A DNA stretch of 64,000 bases from Fibrobacter sp. UWB11. Its GTDB lineage: Bacteria; Fibrobacterota; Fibrobacteria; Fibrobacterales; Fibrobacteraceae. The position numbers and the translations under genes are program-made. Numbering within the stretch: the stretch's first letter is position 1; the number at the start of each line of letters is the position of its first letter. The notes below the pieces were generated by a model. That model ran no database searches, was not told the DNA's origin, and saw only the letters and a program-made list of their open reading frames with translations. Positions 41,382-49,492 of this stretch are shown here, one piece after another. The stretch is taken from contig NZ_FSRT01000001.1 of assembly GCF_900143015.1 (NCBI RefSeq), positions 1,178,001 through 1,242,000 on the forward strand. The letters run 5' to 3'.

Positions 41382-43511
41382 TTACTCTTTAACAAAATTG
41401 TGCGGTATAAGTCTAACTCCAACGGGATTTAGCTTTGAGTGTCCGCGTACATTCGTCGGTAAATTGAGCCCGTAACCCGTTGCCTTGAGGCGTTCTTCCT
41501 TGATTCCCTTGCCCACAAGGAAATCGTAGATAACTGTTGCTCGAGCATCGGAAAGCGATTGCGGAACCATTGCTTCGCCTTGCTTTACACTGCATTGAAT
41601 TTCAAGAGCAATGCGCTTGTTGTGGCGCATAATCGAAACAACATCACTAAAGGCCGTATACGATGAATTGAGCGGTTTGTCTGTTCCCTTGTGGAATTGA
41701 ATACGCCTTGCAATTTTATCGAGGTTTTGCTTTTCACGGATAGGGCATCCGTTCATGTCTACTTCGGTTCCATCAAGCGTGTTGGGGCAGTTATCGAGGT
41801 AATCGAAAATACCATCTCTGTCAGAATCGATTGGGCAACCTTCATTATCTACCGGCGCATTTTCGGGAGTGTCTGGGCACTTGTCATCTTCATTATAAAC
41901 GCCATCATGGTCGAAATCTAGCCGACAACCAAGGCTATCGACCTTTGTTCCCTTTTCTGTGTTTTCGCATCGATCTCTATAGTCCGGCACACCATCTTCA
42001 TCGGAGTCAATGGGGCAACCATACATATTCACTATTTCTTTTTCAAAACTGTTCGGGCACTTGTCCCATTCGTCGGGAACACCGTCTTTGTCACGATCCA
42101 AGAAACAACCATACTTGTTCACTTGGAGCCCGGCCGGAGTGTTGGGGCAAGAATCGAGTGCGTTCGGAATACCATCTTCGTCTGTATCAAGGATACATCC
42201 AAATTCATTGATTTCATCGTTTGGATTCGAGTGCGGGCATTTATCCAGTTCATTCGGAACACCGTCATTATCGTTGTCGCGAATACAACCAAATTCATCG
42301 ACCGGATATCCTTGCTTTGTTTCTGGGCAGTTATCCTTGTAGTCCGGTACGCCATCGCCATCGTTGTCGAACGGGCAACCTTTATCATCGATAAGTACTT
42401 CGGCTGGTGTGTCAGGGCACTGGTCCAAATCATCTGCAATGCCGTCATTGTCTTGGTCCGGCGCGCAGCGGTATTTTCTTTCTTTTAATGACAGGCCAGA
42501 CTTGGGGCAGGCTTCCATACGTTGCTTGTAATCCTCAATCCTGCCACTGAGGTCGAAAGTTCGGCTAAACTTGATGGACGCTGCAATTGGAGGGCTTCCA
42601 GGAACCGTGTAAGAATAATGATGTCCTTTATTTTTAACAGTGATGGCGTGTCCACGCCCAATTTTGCGCTTTCTAAAAAGGTCCATGCCAAGGTCTGCGT
42701 TAATGGAAAGCGTTGTGAACTTAGGCAACCTCACTTTTAAACCTGGAGAAAACCTCAATTGATCGTTCATGAATCCGCGCAAAATATCCTTGGAGCGAAT
42801 CCGTGTTTCTCCAGACATTTCCAAAACAAGCGAAACCCATTCGTAGGGGAAAAGGTTAAATCCAGTACCCCAGATAAAAATGTTTTCTCCGTGTTCGAGA
42901 TTCCTCAAAACCCCTGCGTAGTTGTTCCAGTTTAGGTTCCTGTGAATGTTCATGGTTAAATAAAGCGTTCCGGCAATGGAGTAATCTGCCGATGAATAAG
43001 AATGCGTGAGGTCGTCTTTATGGATGTACCAGATGTGCCTCGGGCGAAGTCCTTTCTCGTTTGTTCCGGTCGGAAGGAAAAATTCAATCGCAGCCGCGAT
43101 ATTAAAAAGGTCTCTTAAAGACTGATTCGGAAGTTGAGCCTTGACCATGAGTCCGAGGTCGCCAAAACCCAATCCCTTGAGTCTCGTTCCACCGGCATCT
43201 CCGTCGTAATGGACATTCACATTGAGTCCAGCTTCTAGATAATCAAGTATACCGTAACCGACGTAGCCCAAAACCGTATTTGAAGGGGACTTGGTAAGTT
43301 GCTTTCGATTGCCGTTTTCATCGACAATATAACCTTCGATACTGGCGGGCTTGTTACTGCTCGCCATTTCGAATCCACCCATGATAAACAAGTCTCCCGG
43401 ACTCAAAGTTCTTGCTCCGGGAACATGGATTCCGCTATTATTTATCGAAAATCCGGATTGCGCGAATAGAAAAACTGCGCTAAAGAGAAGTGTTAATAGA
43501 AAATGTTTCAT
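41382..43511 (-). CDS. OmpA-family outer-membrane protein with eight thrombospondin type-3 repeats
   Basis: Signal peptide (MKHFLLTLLFSAVFLFAQ), then a beta-barrel part (about residues 20-340). Next come eight calcium-binding TSP3 repeats of about 36 residues (consensus DxDxDGxPDxxDxCP, separated by a Gly-Cys pair), at about 345-610. The C-terminal OmpA-like domain (about 615-709) keeps SLSDARA and the GYGLNLP strand. The usual GHTD segment, whose Asp contacts diaminopimelate, is replaced by QCSVKQG. Such proteins are major outer-membrane components in Fibrobacter. The altered motif may weaken cell-wall anchoring. Confidence 0.88.
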   Translation of the reverse strand: MKHFLLTLLFSAVFLFAQSGFSINNSGIHVPGARTLSPGDLFIMGGFEMASSNKPASIEGYIVDENGNRKQLTKSPSNTVLGYVGYGILDYLEAGLNVNVHYDGDAGGTRLKGLGFGDLGLMVKAQLPNQSLRDLFNIAAAIEFFLPTGTNEKGLRPRHIWYIHKDDLTHSYSSADYSIAGTLYLTMNIHRNLNWNNYAGVLRNLEHGENIFIWGTGFNLFPYEWVSLVLEMSGETRIRSKDILRGFMNDQLRFSPGLKVRLPKFTTLSINADLGMDLFRKRKIGRGHAITVKNKGHHYSYTVPGSPPIAASIKFSRTFDLSGRIEDYKQRMEACPKSGLSLKERKYRCAPDQDNDGIADDLDQCPDTPAEVLIDDKGCPFDNDGDGVPDYKDNCPETKQGYPVDEFGCIRDNDNDGVPNELDKCPHSNPNDEINEFGCILDTDEDGIPNALDSCPNTPAGLQVNKYGCFLDRDKDGVPDEWDKCPNSFEKEIVNMYGCPIDSDEDGVPDYRDRCENTEKGTKVDSLGCRLDFDHDGVYNEDDKCPDTPENAPVDNEGCPIDSDRDGIFDYLDNCPNTLDGTEVDMNGCPIREKQNLDKIARRIQFHKGTDKPLNSSYTAFSDVVSIMRHNKRIALEIQCSVKQGEAMVPQSLSDARATVIYDFLVGKGIKEERLKATGYGLNLPTNVRGHSKLNPVGVRLIPHNFVKE

Positions 43512-43588
43512 TTTTCATAAAGAATTTAGACATTTTTTTTGATTAACTGTTTGCATTTACAAATTTATGTATATATTTCACTTCCGAA

Positions 43589-43744
43589 GTGAGAAACAAG
43601 AACTCCGCAAACAAATTGCCATCATGGCATCGTAAATCGCAAACGGCTTACAAGGTCAACAGGGTGATCATTATCCTGCAAATTGTAACGGCTCTTGCGA
43701 TGTGTGGAGTTATTCTTTACGGTATGAACAGATTGATGCAATAA
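43589..43744 (+). CDS. Single-pass mini membrane protein, 51 aa
   Basis: Frame from GTG 43589 to TAA 43744. A basic N-terminus (NKNSANKLPSWHRKSQTAYK) is followed by one hydrophobic helix, VIIILQIVTALAMCGVILYG, and a short end. The charge pattern predicts an inside N-terminus. No clear ribosome-binding site is visible, which lowers confidence. It ends 17 bases before the next small gene, whose ribosome-binding site lies in between, so the two and the transglycosylase gene form a plausible operon. Confidence 0.5.
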   Translation: MRNKNSANKLPSWHRKSQTAYKVNRVIIILQIVTALAMCGVILYGMNRLMQ

Positions 43745-43761
43745 ACTGGAGGAAAGCTTAT

Positions 43762-43977
43762 ATGAGCATAGCATACTATTGTGGTCGTCGTCCTAAGAAT
43801 GATGCATTCGATGATACACCTGATCCATCTTACTTGGGCGAAGAAGACGATCTGATCAAGGAAGAAGAAGAACCGCAAGAAGAAGAAGTTGACGAAGAAG
43901 TTGATTTTGACAAGCCATCCTTTGGCCGTAACCCCATTTGGTCTGACTACGGCGAGGACATGGATTTCGACCAGTGA
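43762..43977 (+). CDS. Small acidic protein, 71 aa
   Basis: ATG 43762 has a strong TGGAGGAAAG upstream, so translation starts here and not at an earlier in-frame ATG (43702) that overlaps the mini membrane protein. After MSIAYYCGRRPKNDAFDD comes a long acidic stretch (many Glu and Asp, about residues 25-50) and then KPSFGRNPIWSDYGEDMDFD. No signal peptide, probably disordered. The stop codon overlaps the GTG start of the transglycosylase gene, implying coupling. Function unknown. Confidence 0.65.
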   Translation: MSIAYYCGRRPKNDAFDDTPDPSYLGEEDDLIKEEEEPQEEEVDEEVDFDKPSFGRNPIWSDYGEDMDFDQ

Positions 43978-46340
43978 TATGGTCGAATACAATTCTTAGA
44001 CTCGGCTTCGCACTCTTTTTGATAATGTTAACCGCCTGCGCCTCCAAGCAGGCGAAAGTTGCCGCGTCTTCGCAGGGGAGGCCTATTCCTTCGGAAAAGG
44101 TCTCTATTGATGTACCCGGAACAAATCCCGGCAAAGAAATTGTCGGGGATTCTACAAGGCCTTCATGGGTCTATTATCAATATGGCCTTCAAGCTATTGA
44201 TAACCACGAATGGGCTGTTTCAAAGCATTACCTCGAAGAATCGCTCCGGTTGCTTGTGACCGAAAAATACGACCCTGCCAAGAGCCGTCTAACGCGTTCT
44301 GAAGATTCTATTTATAAAATGCAGATGCCCGTGCGAATCGTACAGGCATTAGAAGATGTTTACCCGAACCTTTCGGAACAAGAAGGGGATGATTCGACTT
44401 ATGTCGATAGCCTTTCGATTGACGGTGTAGATGCCTACGATGAAAATGCAGCAGACAGCGCGTCGATCCGCGTAATTGAAAACTTCCTGGATACAGTCGA
44501 TGCTGGGCGTTTTTCGCTCCCCATTCGCTTTAACGAGCGCGTTATGCAGGAAATCTATTACATGACAACGACCGCTCGAGGCTTTATTACGAGGTCACTC
44601 ACCCGTAAAACTGCTTATGATTCGTTGATTTATACAAAGCTTGCGCAAAAACGCATGCCTCGCGACCTTATTTATTTGGCATTGGTGGAATCCGGCTTTA
44701 ATGTCAAGGCTTATAGCCGTGCAAAAGCGGCTGGCATGTGGCAATTTATTCCTGAAACCGGAATCCGTTACGGTTTGGAAGTCGATTTTTGGGTCGACAT
44801 GCGCCGCAATCCCGAAGTCGCAACCGATGCGGCCTTGAGTTACCTCTCAACTTTGTATGCTGAATTTGGCGATTGGCTTTTGTCCATGGCCGCTTACAAC
44901 TGCGGTGAAGGCAGAATCCGCCGATTGATCAGGGAAAAGAAAGCCGATTCTACGTGGGGGGATCGTCCGGTAACATACTGGGACTTGCAACTTCCGCAAG
45001 AAACCATGCATTATGTACCGCGAATCCTTGCCGCAATGGTTATTGGTCACTTCCCGGACCACTACGATGTCGCAATAGAAAAGCGTCATTTACCGGCATA
45101 CGATACCGTGACGGTCTATGATTCGTTCTCGCTCGATGAAATTGCAAAATTCCTGAAAGTCCCCGAAGATACGCTCCGCACGTTGAACATGGAACTCACC
45201 ATGTGGTGTACGCCTCCTAACCGCGATGCCTATTTACTCCGCTTGCCGTATGGAACGCGTGCCTCGTTTGTCCAGAACTACGACCGCATGGAAAAGAATG
45301 GTTTTTCGAGTTGGAAACAGCACAAAGTCCGTAAAGGCGAATCTATCGGCAATATAGCCCAACAATACGGTGTCCGCGTCGCAGAAATTCAACGTGCAAA
45401 CGATATGAAGAAAAACGCGAAGCTTAAAGTGGGCCGTACCCTGTTAATTCCGGTGAAAGTCGCTCCGCGCCGTTCGACAGGCAAAAAGCCTTCAAAAGTC
45501 CGTACTTACGTCGTTCAACTTGGCGATAATTTGGGCTCGATTTCACGTCGTTTTGGTGTTTCTCAGGAATCCTTACGCGTTTGGAACAACATTGAGCCTG
45601 GGTATAACGTTAAAAAAGGTGATACCATTTACGTTTCTAAGCCGGATCTTAAGCCGAGTAGCTTTGTACAACAGCGTGTAGCTCTCAAGAAAGGTGAAAA
45701 ATATGTTGTCAAGGCGGGCGATACCTATGCGCTTATTGCGAAGCAGTACAAAGTTCCAGTATTCCTCTTGTTACAGGCAAATAGTGGCTTTACCAAGCGC
45801 CTTACCATCGGTGATTCTCTTTCTATTCCTGCTTATGTCCGTCCGCCTCGCAAAATGTCCAAGGCTGTCGATGACGATGTTCCTGTTATAGAAACTTCTA
45901 AGGTTACCGAACCCACCGATTCCAAGAAGTCCAACAAAAATTCTAAAAAGACCCCAGAGCCGACGGCCAAAAACTCCAAAAGTCAACCCGTCAGCACGAC
46001 GATAATTTATACGGTCGAATCTGGTGATAACCTGTATGCAATCGCGAGAAAGTATTCCACGACGGTTGCCGCCATCCGCGAAATGAACGATATGGGCAGT
46101 TCTTCGAACATCAAGGTTGGGCAAAAGCTCAAGATTCCGGGCTCCGCAGCTCCGGCTCCGAGCACTCCCAAAATCGAAGAAATTACTCATGTTGTCAAGA
46201 AAGGCGAGGGTCTTTGGGATATTTCGCGCCAGTACGGCGTGACTATCGAAGACATTGTCAAGTGGAATGGGCTTAAAGACACGAAAATTAAGATTAACGA
46301 GAAACTAAAAATCAAAACAACAAAGAAAAACAAGAAGTAA
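43974..46340 (+). CDS. Membrane-bound lytic transglycosylase, MltD-like, with five LysM domains
   Basis: Lipoprotein signal ending LTAC (Cys22). The catalytic SLT domain is around residues 215-350: Glu239 in ALVESGFNVKAYSRAKAAG, then MWQFIPETG and MAAYNCGEGRI. Five LysM peptidoglycan-binding domains follow (about 447-490, 506-550, 568-610, 669-713, 737-781), with a Lys/Ser/Pro-rich linker before the fourth. MltD of enterobacteria has two, so this is a long form. It cleaves glycan strands with 1,6-anhydro products and remodels the wall. Start is GTG 43974 inside the previous stop. Confidence 0.92.
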   Translation: MIWSNTILRLGFALFLIMLTACASKQAKVAASSQGRPIPSEKVSIDVPGTNPGKEIVGDSTRPSWVYYQYGLQAIDNHEWAVSKHYLEESLRLLVTEKYDPAKSRLTRSEDSIYKMQMPVRIVQALEDVYPNLSEQEGDDSTYVDSLSIDGVDAYDENAADSASIRVIENFLDTVDAGRFSLPIRFNERVMQEIYYMTTTARGFITRSLTRKTAYDSLIYTKLAQKRMPRDLIYLALVESGFNVKAYSRAKAAGMWQFIPETGIRYGLEVDFWVDMRRNPEVATDAALSYLSTLYAEFGDWLLSMAAYNCGEGRIRRLIREKKADSTWGDRPVTYWDLQLPQETMHYVPRILAAMVIGHFPDHYDVAIEKRHLPAYDTVTVYDSFSLDEIAKFLKVPEDTLRTLNMELTMWCTPPNRDAYLLRLPYGTRASFVQNYDRMEKNGFSSWKQHKVRKGESIGNIAQQYGVRVAEIQRANDMKKNAKLKVGRTLLIPVKVAPRRSTGKKPSKVRTYVVQLGDNLGSISRRFGVSQESLRVWNNIEPGYNVKKGDTIYVSKPDLKPSSFVQQRVALKKGEKYVVKAGDTYALIAKQYKVPVFLLLQANSGFTKRLTIGDSLSIPAYVRPPRKMSKAVDDDVPVIETSKVTEPTDSKKSNKNSKKTPEPTAKNSKSQPVSTTIIYTVESGDNLYAIARKYSTTVAAIREMNDMGSSSNIKVGQKLKIPGSAAPAPSTPKIEEITHVVKKGEGLWDISRQYGVTIEDIVKWNGLKDTKIKINEKLKIKTTKKNKK

Positions 46341-46447
46341 GCCCCAAATCTCGAAAAAAAAAGTGTAAAATCACGTTTTTTTTGTTATAAATCAAAAAAA
46401 ATAGTGTAGTTTTAAGTTGGAAAATCAAAAAATCATTGGAGTATAAT

Positions 46448-47188
46448 ATGAAGAAGAAACTCTTGGTTCTCTGTGCTGCTGGTCTCATTTTTTCTTTGAC
46501 CGGTTGTGAAGAAACCATGGACCCGAACGATCCTCAGTCTGTTCGCAGATATTTGACGAAAAAGCAGATTGGTTTTACGCCGAATCAGTTCGTCTCTTAC
46601 GCAGTCAATAGCGATACCGCCAAGATGACTCTTTTCCTTCAGGCTTCTTTCGAAATTGACCAGCCGGCGGACAACGGCAACAACGCTGTTGCAATTGCAG
46701 CTAACAAGGGCAACATGATGGTGCTCAACTACTTGTTCGATCACGGTGCAAAGGCCAACGTCAATAACGGCAATGGTGAACCGGTTATCGACAACGCCGT
46801 CATGATGGGCAACAAGGAAGTTGTGAATCGTCTTTTGCAGCAACTCAAAAAAGAAAATGTTGACCCGCAGAACCTTGCTACGGCAGTGCTGATTGCTGCC
46901 AAGACGGGTAAGGCCGACATGCTCGAAGTTCTTGCAAACGCTGGCGCTCCGCTTGAAAACCGCAGCCCGGATGGATACCTCCCGATTCATTGGGCAGTCA
47001 AGTCTGGTAACTACGATGCAATGATGTTCCTCATCAACAAGGGTGTTGATGTGAACGCTAAGTGCGGTCAGGGTTACTCCGTGCTCGACTGGGCTACGAA
47101 CGAAGGTTATACCCGCCTCATCAAGGCTTTGAAGAAGAAGGGCGCAAAGAATACTGCAAAGTATAAGATTGACTCTCGTGGCAGATAA
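46448..47188 (+). CDS. Ankyrin-repeat lipoprotein
   Basis: Lipoprotein signal ending LTGC. About five ankyrin-like repeats cover residues 70-240, seen as GNNAVAIAANKGNMMVLNYL, EPVIDNAVMMGNKEVVNRLL, LATAVLIAAKTGKADMLEVL, GYLPIHWAVKSGNYDAMMFL and GYSVLDWATNEGYTRLIKAL. Such exported repeats mediate protein contacts in the periplasm or at the membrane. TTGGAG lies eight bases before ATG 46448; a TTG in that motif is the alternative start. It is preceded by a 100-base AT-rich gap and followed by a strong terminator. Confidence 0.85.
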   Translation: MKKKLLVLCAAGLIFSLTGCEETMDPNDPQSVRRYLTKKQIGFTPNQFVSYAVNSDTAKMTLFLQASFEIDQPADNGNNAVAIAANKGNMMVLNYLFDHGAKANVNNGNGEPVIDNAVMMGNKEVVNRLLQQLKKENVDPQNLATAVLIAAKTGKADMLEVLANAGAPLENRSPDGYLPIHWAVKSGNYDAMMFLINKGVDVNAKCGQGYSVLDWATNEGYTRLIKALKKKGAKNTAKYKIDSRGR

Positions 47189-47211
47189 TTAACTGACGAA
47201 TTACATTTGTC

Positions 47212-47239
47212 ATGCCTGCTTCCGAGCAGGCATTTTTTT
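47212..47239 (+). terminator. Terminator of the ankyrin lipoprotein gene
   Basis: Stem ATGCCTGCT/AGCAGGCAT (9 bp) with a TCCG loop and seven T. First of three similar hairpins in a row. Confidence 0.88.
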
Positions 47240-47241
47240 CC

Positions 47242-47318
47242 ATGTCATTCCGGCCTTCGCGCCGGAATCTTTTTTAACCTTGTCATGCCCGCCTCCGAGC
47301 GGGCATCTCCTTTTTTTT
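47242..47318 (+). repeat. Two further GTCAT hairpins with T-runs
   Basis: ATTCCGGC/GCCGGAAT (47247-47268) followed by CTTTTTT, and ATGCCCGC/GCGGGCAT (47285-47306) followed by CTCC and eight T. Each is preceded by TGTC. Together with the first they make a triple terminator-like array before dapB. Confidence 0.7.
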
Positions 47319-47365
47319 GTGTGTAAATTACTATCTTATTCATCGGAAAAACAATAGGAGATTTT

Positions 47366-48196
47366 ATGTCCGTTCAAGTGATGGTTAATGGTATTCCGGG
47401 TAACATGGGCCGCATCGTGGCCGAAACTTGTGTTGCTCGCGGTTTGGAACTTGTCTCGTATTCTTTGACGGGTGAAATTATCGTCGAAAACGAAGCCGAA
47501 GTTGCAGGCAAGACTATCCAGCTCTTGAAACCGTCCAACCGCGAAGCCCGCATTGGCGAAGTGCTTGCCAAGTATCCGAACATGATTTGCATTGACTACA
47601 CGCATCCGACGGCAGTGAACGACAACGCCGCTTTCTACGTGAAGCACAAGATCCCGTTCGTGATGGGCACGACTGGTGGCGACCGCGAAGCTCTCACAAA
47701 GCTCGTTGCCGATGCCAACCATCCGAGCGTCATCGCTCCGAACATGGCTAAGCAGATTGTCGCTTTCCAGACGATGATTGAATTTTTGGCTAACGAATTC
47801 CCGACGGCATTCGAAGGCTACAAGCTCTCTGTTGTCGAAAGCCACCAGAAGACCAAGGCTGACACTAGCGGTACCGCCAAGGCTGTTGTTGGAGACTTCC
47901 AGAAGATGGGCTTTGACTTTTCTGTTGACGATATCGAAAAGGTCCGCAACGAGAAGGAACAGATGGAACGCATGCATGTGCCTGAAGAATACCTCGGCGG
48001 TCACGCATTCCATACCTATAGCCTCGATAGCGCTGACGGTACGGTTCACTTTGAATTCCAGCACAATGTTTGCGGCCGCAAGATTTATGCCGAAGGCACA
48101 GTCGATGCCGTGAACTTCCTCGCTGACCAGATTGCCGCCGGTACTGCAAAGCCGTTCAACATGATGGACGTCTTGCGTTCTGGAAAAATGAGATAA
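47366..48196 (+). CDS. dapB: 4-hydroxy-tetrahydrodipicolinate reductase
   Basis: NAD(P)H-dependent reductase in lysine and meso-diaminopimelate synthesis. The N-terminal dinucleotide motif is VNGIPGNMGR. The substrate segment is ESHQKTKADTSGTAKAV, matching the E-(S)H-(H)-x-K-D-SGTA signature, and TTGGDREAL is also present. The length of 276 and details such as ESHQKTKADTSGT match the plant-like DapB group better than the enterobacterial one. AGGAG before the ATG. The permease gene begins directly after its stop. No other dap gene is close. Confidence 0.92.
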   Translation: MSVQVMVNGIPGNMGRIVAETCVARGLELVSYSLTGEIIVENEAEVAGKTIQLLKPSNREARIGEVLAKYPNMICIDYTHPTAVNDNAAFYVKHKIPFVMGTTGGDREALTKLVADANHPSVIAPNMAKQIVAFQTMIEFLANEFPTAFEGYKLSVVESHQKTKADTSGTAKAVVGDFQKMGFDFSVDDIEKVRNEKEQMERMHVPEEYLGGHAFHTYSLDSADGTVHFEFQHNVCGRKIYAEGTVDAVNFLADQIAAGTAKPFNMMDVLRSGKMR

Positions 48197-49213
48197 ATGC
48201 GTTCGTACATCCTTCGTCGTTTGTTGCTAATGATCCCGACATTAATCGGGATTTCGTTGGTGTGCTTTATCTTGATTCAGCTCTTGCCGGGTGGACCTGT
48301 CGAAGAGCTGATTTCTCGTGCGCAGCAGGCGGCTTCGATGAAGGGTGGCGTAGATGCTTCCAAGGCGCTCTCGCCGGACCAGATTGCGCAAATCCAGGCG
48401 TACTTTGGCTTTGACCAGCCTGCGTGGAAACGTTACCTTACGTGGCTTTGGAACGTTTTGCATTTGAATCTTGGGGAAAGTTACACGTACGGGCTCCCGG
48501 TCTGGGACGTGATTGTAAGCCGATTCCCGATATCATTGTTCTTTGGTGTGACGTCGTTCTTCTTGAGCTACCTTATCTGCATTCCGCTTGGGCTCTGGAA
48601 GGCGGTGCATCATGGAAGCAAGCTTGATTCTTTTACGAGCGGTCTTATTTTCTCGGGCTACGTGATGCCGGGTTATGCACTTGGCATTTTGCTCATTATC
48701 TTCTTGGCGGGCGGTTCGTACTTGGACATTTTCCCGCTCGGTGGGCTTACAAGCGATGACTTTGAGGATTTCACGTTCTTCGGGAAAGTGTTTGATTTGG
48801 CGCAACATTTGGCGCTCCCGATTTTCTGTTACATGATTAGCGAATTTGCGTTCCTCACGTTCCTCATGAAGAATTCTGCGCTTGAGGAACTAGGTCGCGA
48901 TTATATGCGAACGGCATTGGCTAAGGGCTTGAGCTTTAAACAGGCTCTTGTGCGTCATGCACTCCGCAATGCGCTGATCCCGATTGCAACCCGCCTTTCT
49001 GAAATTTGCACACTCATGTTTGCAGGCGCGCTCCTCATCGAGAAGGTCTTTGATATCGATGGCATGGGGCTCTTGTATTACAATTCGATGGTCAATCGCG
49101 ATTATAACGTGGTGATGGGGATTATCTTCCTCAGTAGCCTTATGGCTATGATAGGTCGACTCTTTAGCGATATACTTTATACGCTAGTCGATCCGAGAAT
49201 CAAGTTCTCGTAG
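48197..49213 (+). CDS. YejB/OppB-type ABC transporter permease
   Basis: Inner-membrane permease of 338 residues with six hydrophobic segments (first at about 8-28). The signature for contact with the ATPase is in ELGRDYMRTALAKGLSFKQA. The sequence of the N-terminal half (LLPGGPVEELISRAQ, GFDQPAWKRYLTWL) is of the YejB subtype, which usually works with YejA, YejE and YejF for peptide uptake. None of these partners is adjacent: dapB lies directly before and a terminator directly after. The partners are either elsewhere or lost. Confidence 0.88.
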   Translation: MRSYILRRLLLMIPTLIGISLVCFILIQLLPGGPVEELISRAQQAASMKGGVDASKALSPDQIAQIQAYFGFDQPAWKRYLTWLWNVLHLNLGESYTYGLPVWDVIVSRFPISLFFGVTSFFLSYLICIPLGLWKAVHHGSKLDSFTSGLIFSGYVMPGYALGILLIIFLAGGSYLDIFPLGGLTSDDFEDFTFFGKVFDLAQHLALPIFCYMISEFAFLTFLMKNSALEELGRDYMRTALAKGLSFKQALVRHALRNALIPIATRLSEICTLMFAGALLIEKVFDIDGMGLLYYNSMVNRDYNVVMGIIFLSSLMAMIGRLFSDILYTLVDPRIKFS

Positions 49214-49237
49214 ATGGAATTTATTTTAATTTGATAA

Positions 49238-49272
49238 AAAAATCCGAATGAGTTTGTCTCATTCGGATTTTT
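49238..49272. terminator. Strong bidirectional terminator after the permease
   Basis: Fifteen-base stem AAAAATCCGAATGAG/CTCATTCGGATTTTT with a TTTGT loop. Confidence 0.92.
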
Positions 49273-49278
49273 GTTTAA

Positions 49279-49312
49279 TGTCATTCTGGAGCGTGAAACG
49301 CGATAGAATCCA
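49279..49312. repeat. GTCATTCTGG-type repeat
   Basis: GTCATTCTGGAGCGTGAAACGCGATAGAATCC-type segment, including a small GCGTGAAACGC palindrome. Similar to the left end of the repeat at 55086. Confidence 0.55.
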
Positions 49313-49357
49313 TTACTCCCATTGCGACTGCGCTACGCTTGTCGCGTGTTCGCGCGC

Positions 49358-49486
49358 CTCGGCTATGAAAACATGCTCGCATGTTTTCGCAGCACTCGGC
49401 TTACTGACGCTTACGCCTACGGCTTCAGCGTCTGCTTGTTCGCCTCGGTCATAAAAATGAGCAAGCTCATTTTTGCGACACTCGGC
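49358..49486 (-). repeat. Two copies of a palindromic module with changing cores
   Basis: Copy A 49358-49400 and copy B 49444-49486. On the minus strand each reads GCCGAG-TG...TGCGA/TCGCA, A-run, palindromic core, T-run, ATAG or ATGA, CCGAGGCG. Cores are CATGCGAGCATG (A) and ATGAGCTTGCTCAT (B). Between them lie GACGC...GCGTC arms. The array runs directly into the guaA stop codon. Confidence 0.65.
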
Positions 49487-49492
49487 TCCGCG

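Noticed and set aside
41382-43511. Dockerin (cellulosome) calcium repeats
   Set aside because: The DxDxDG loops recur eight times with the CP and GC spacing of thrombospondin type-3 repeats, not the paired dockerin layout.
43702-43977. Longer start for the acidic small protein
   Set aside because: It overlaps the single-pass mini-protein frame and lacks a ribosome-binding site, while ATG 43762 has TGGAGGAAAG.
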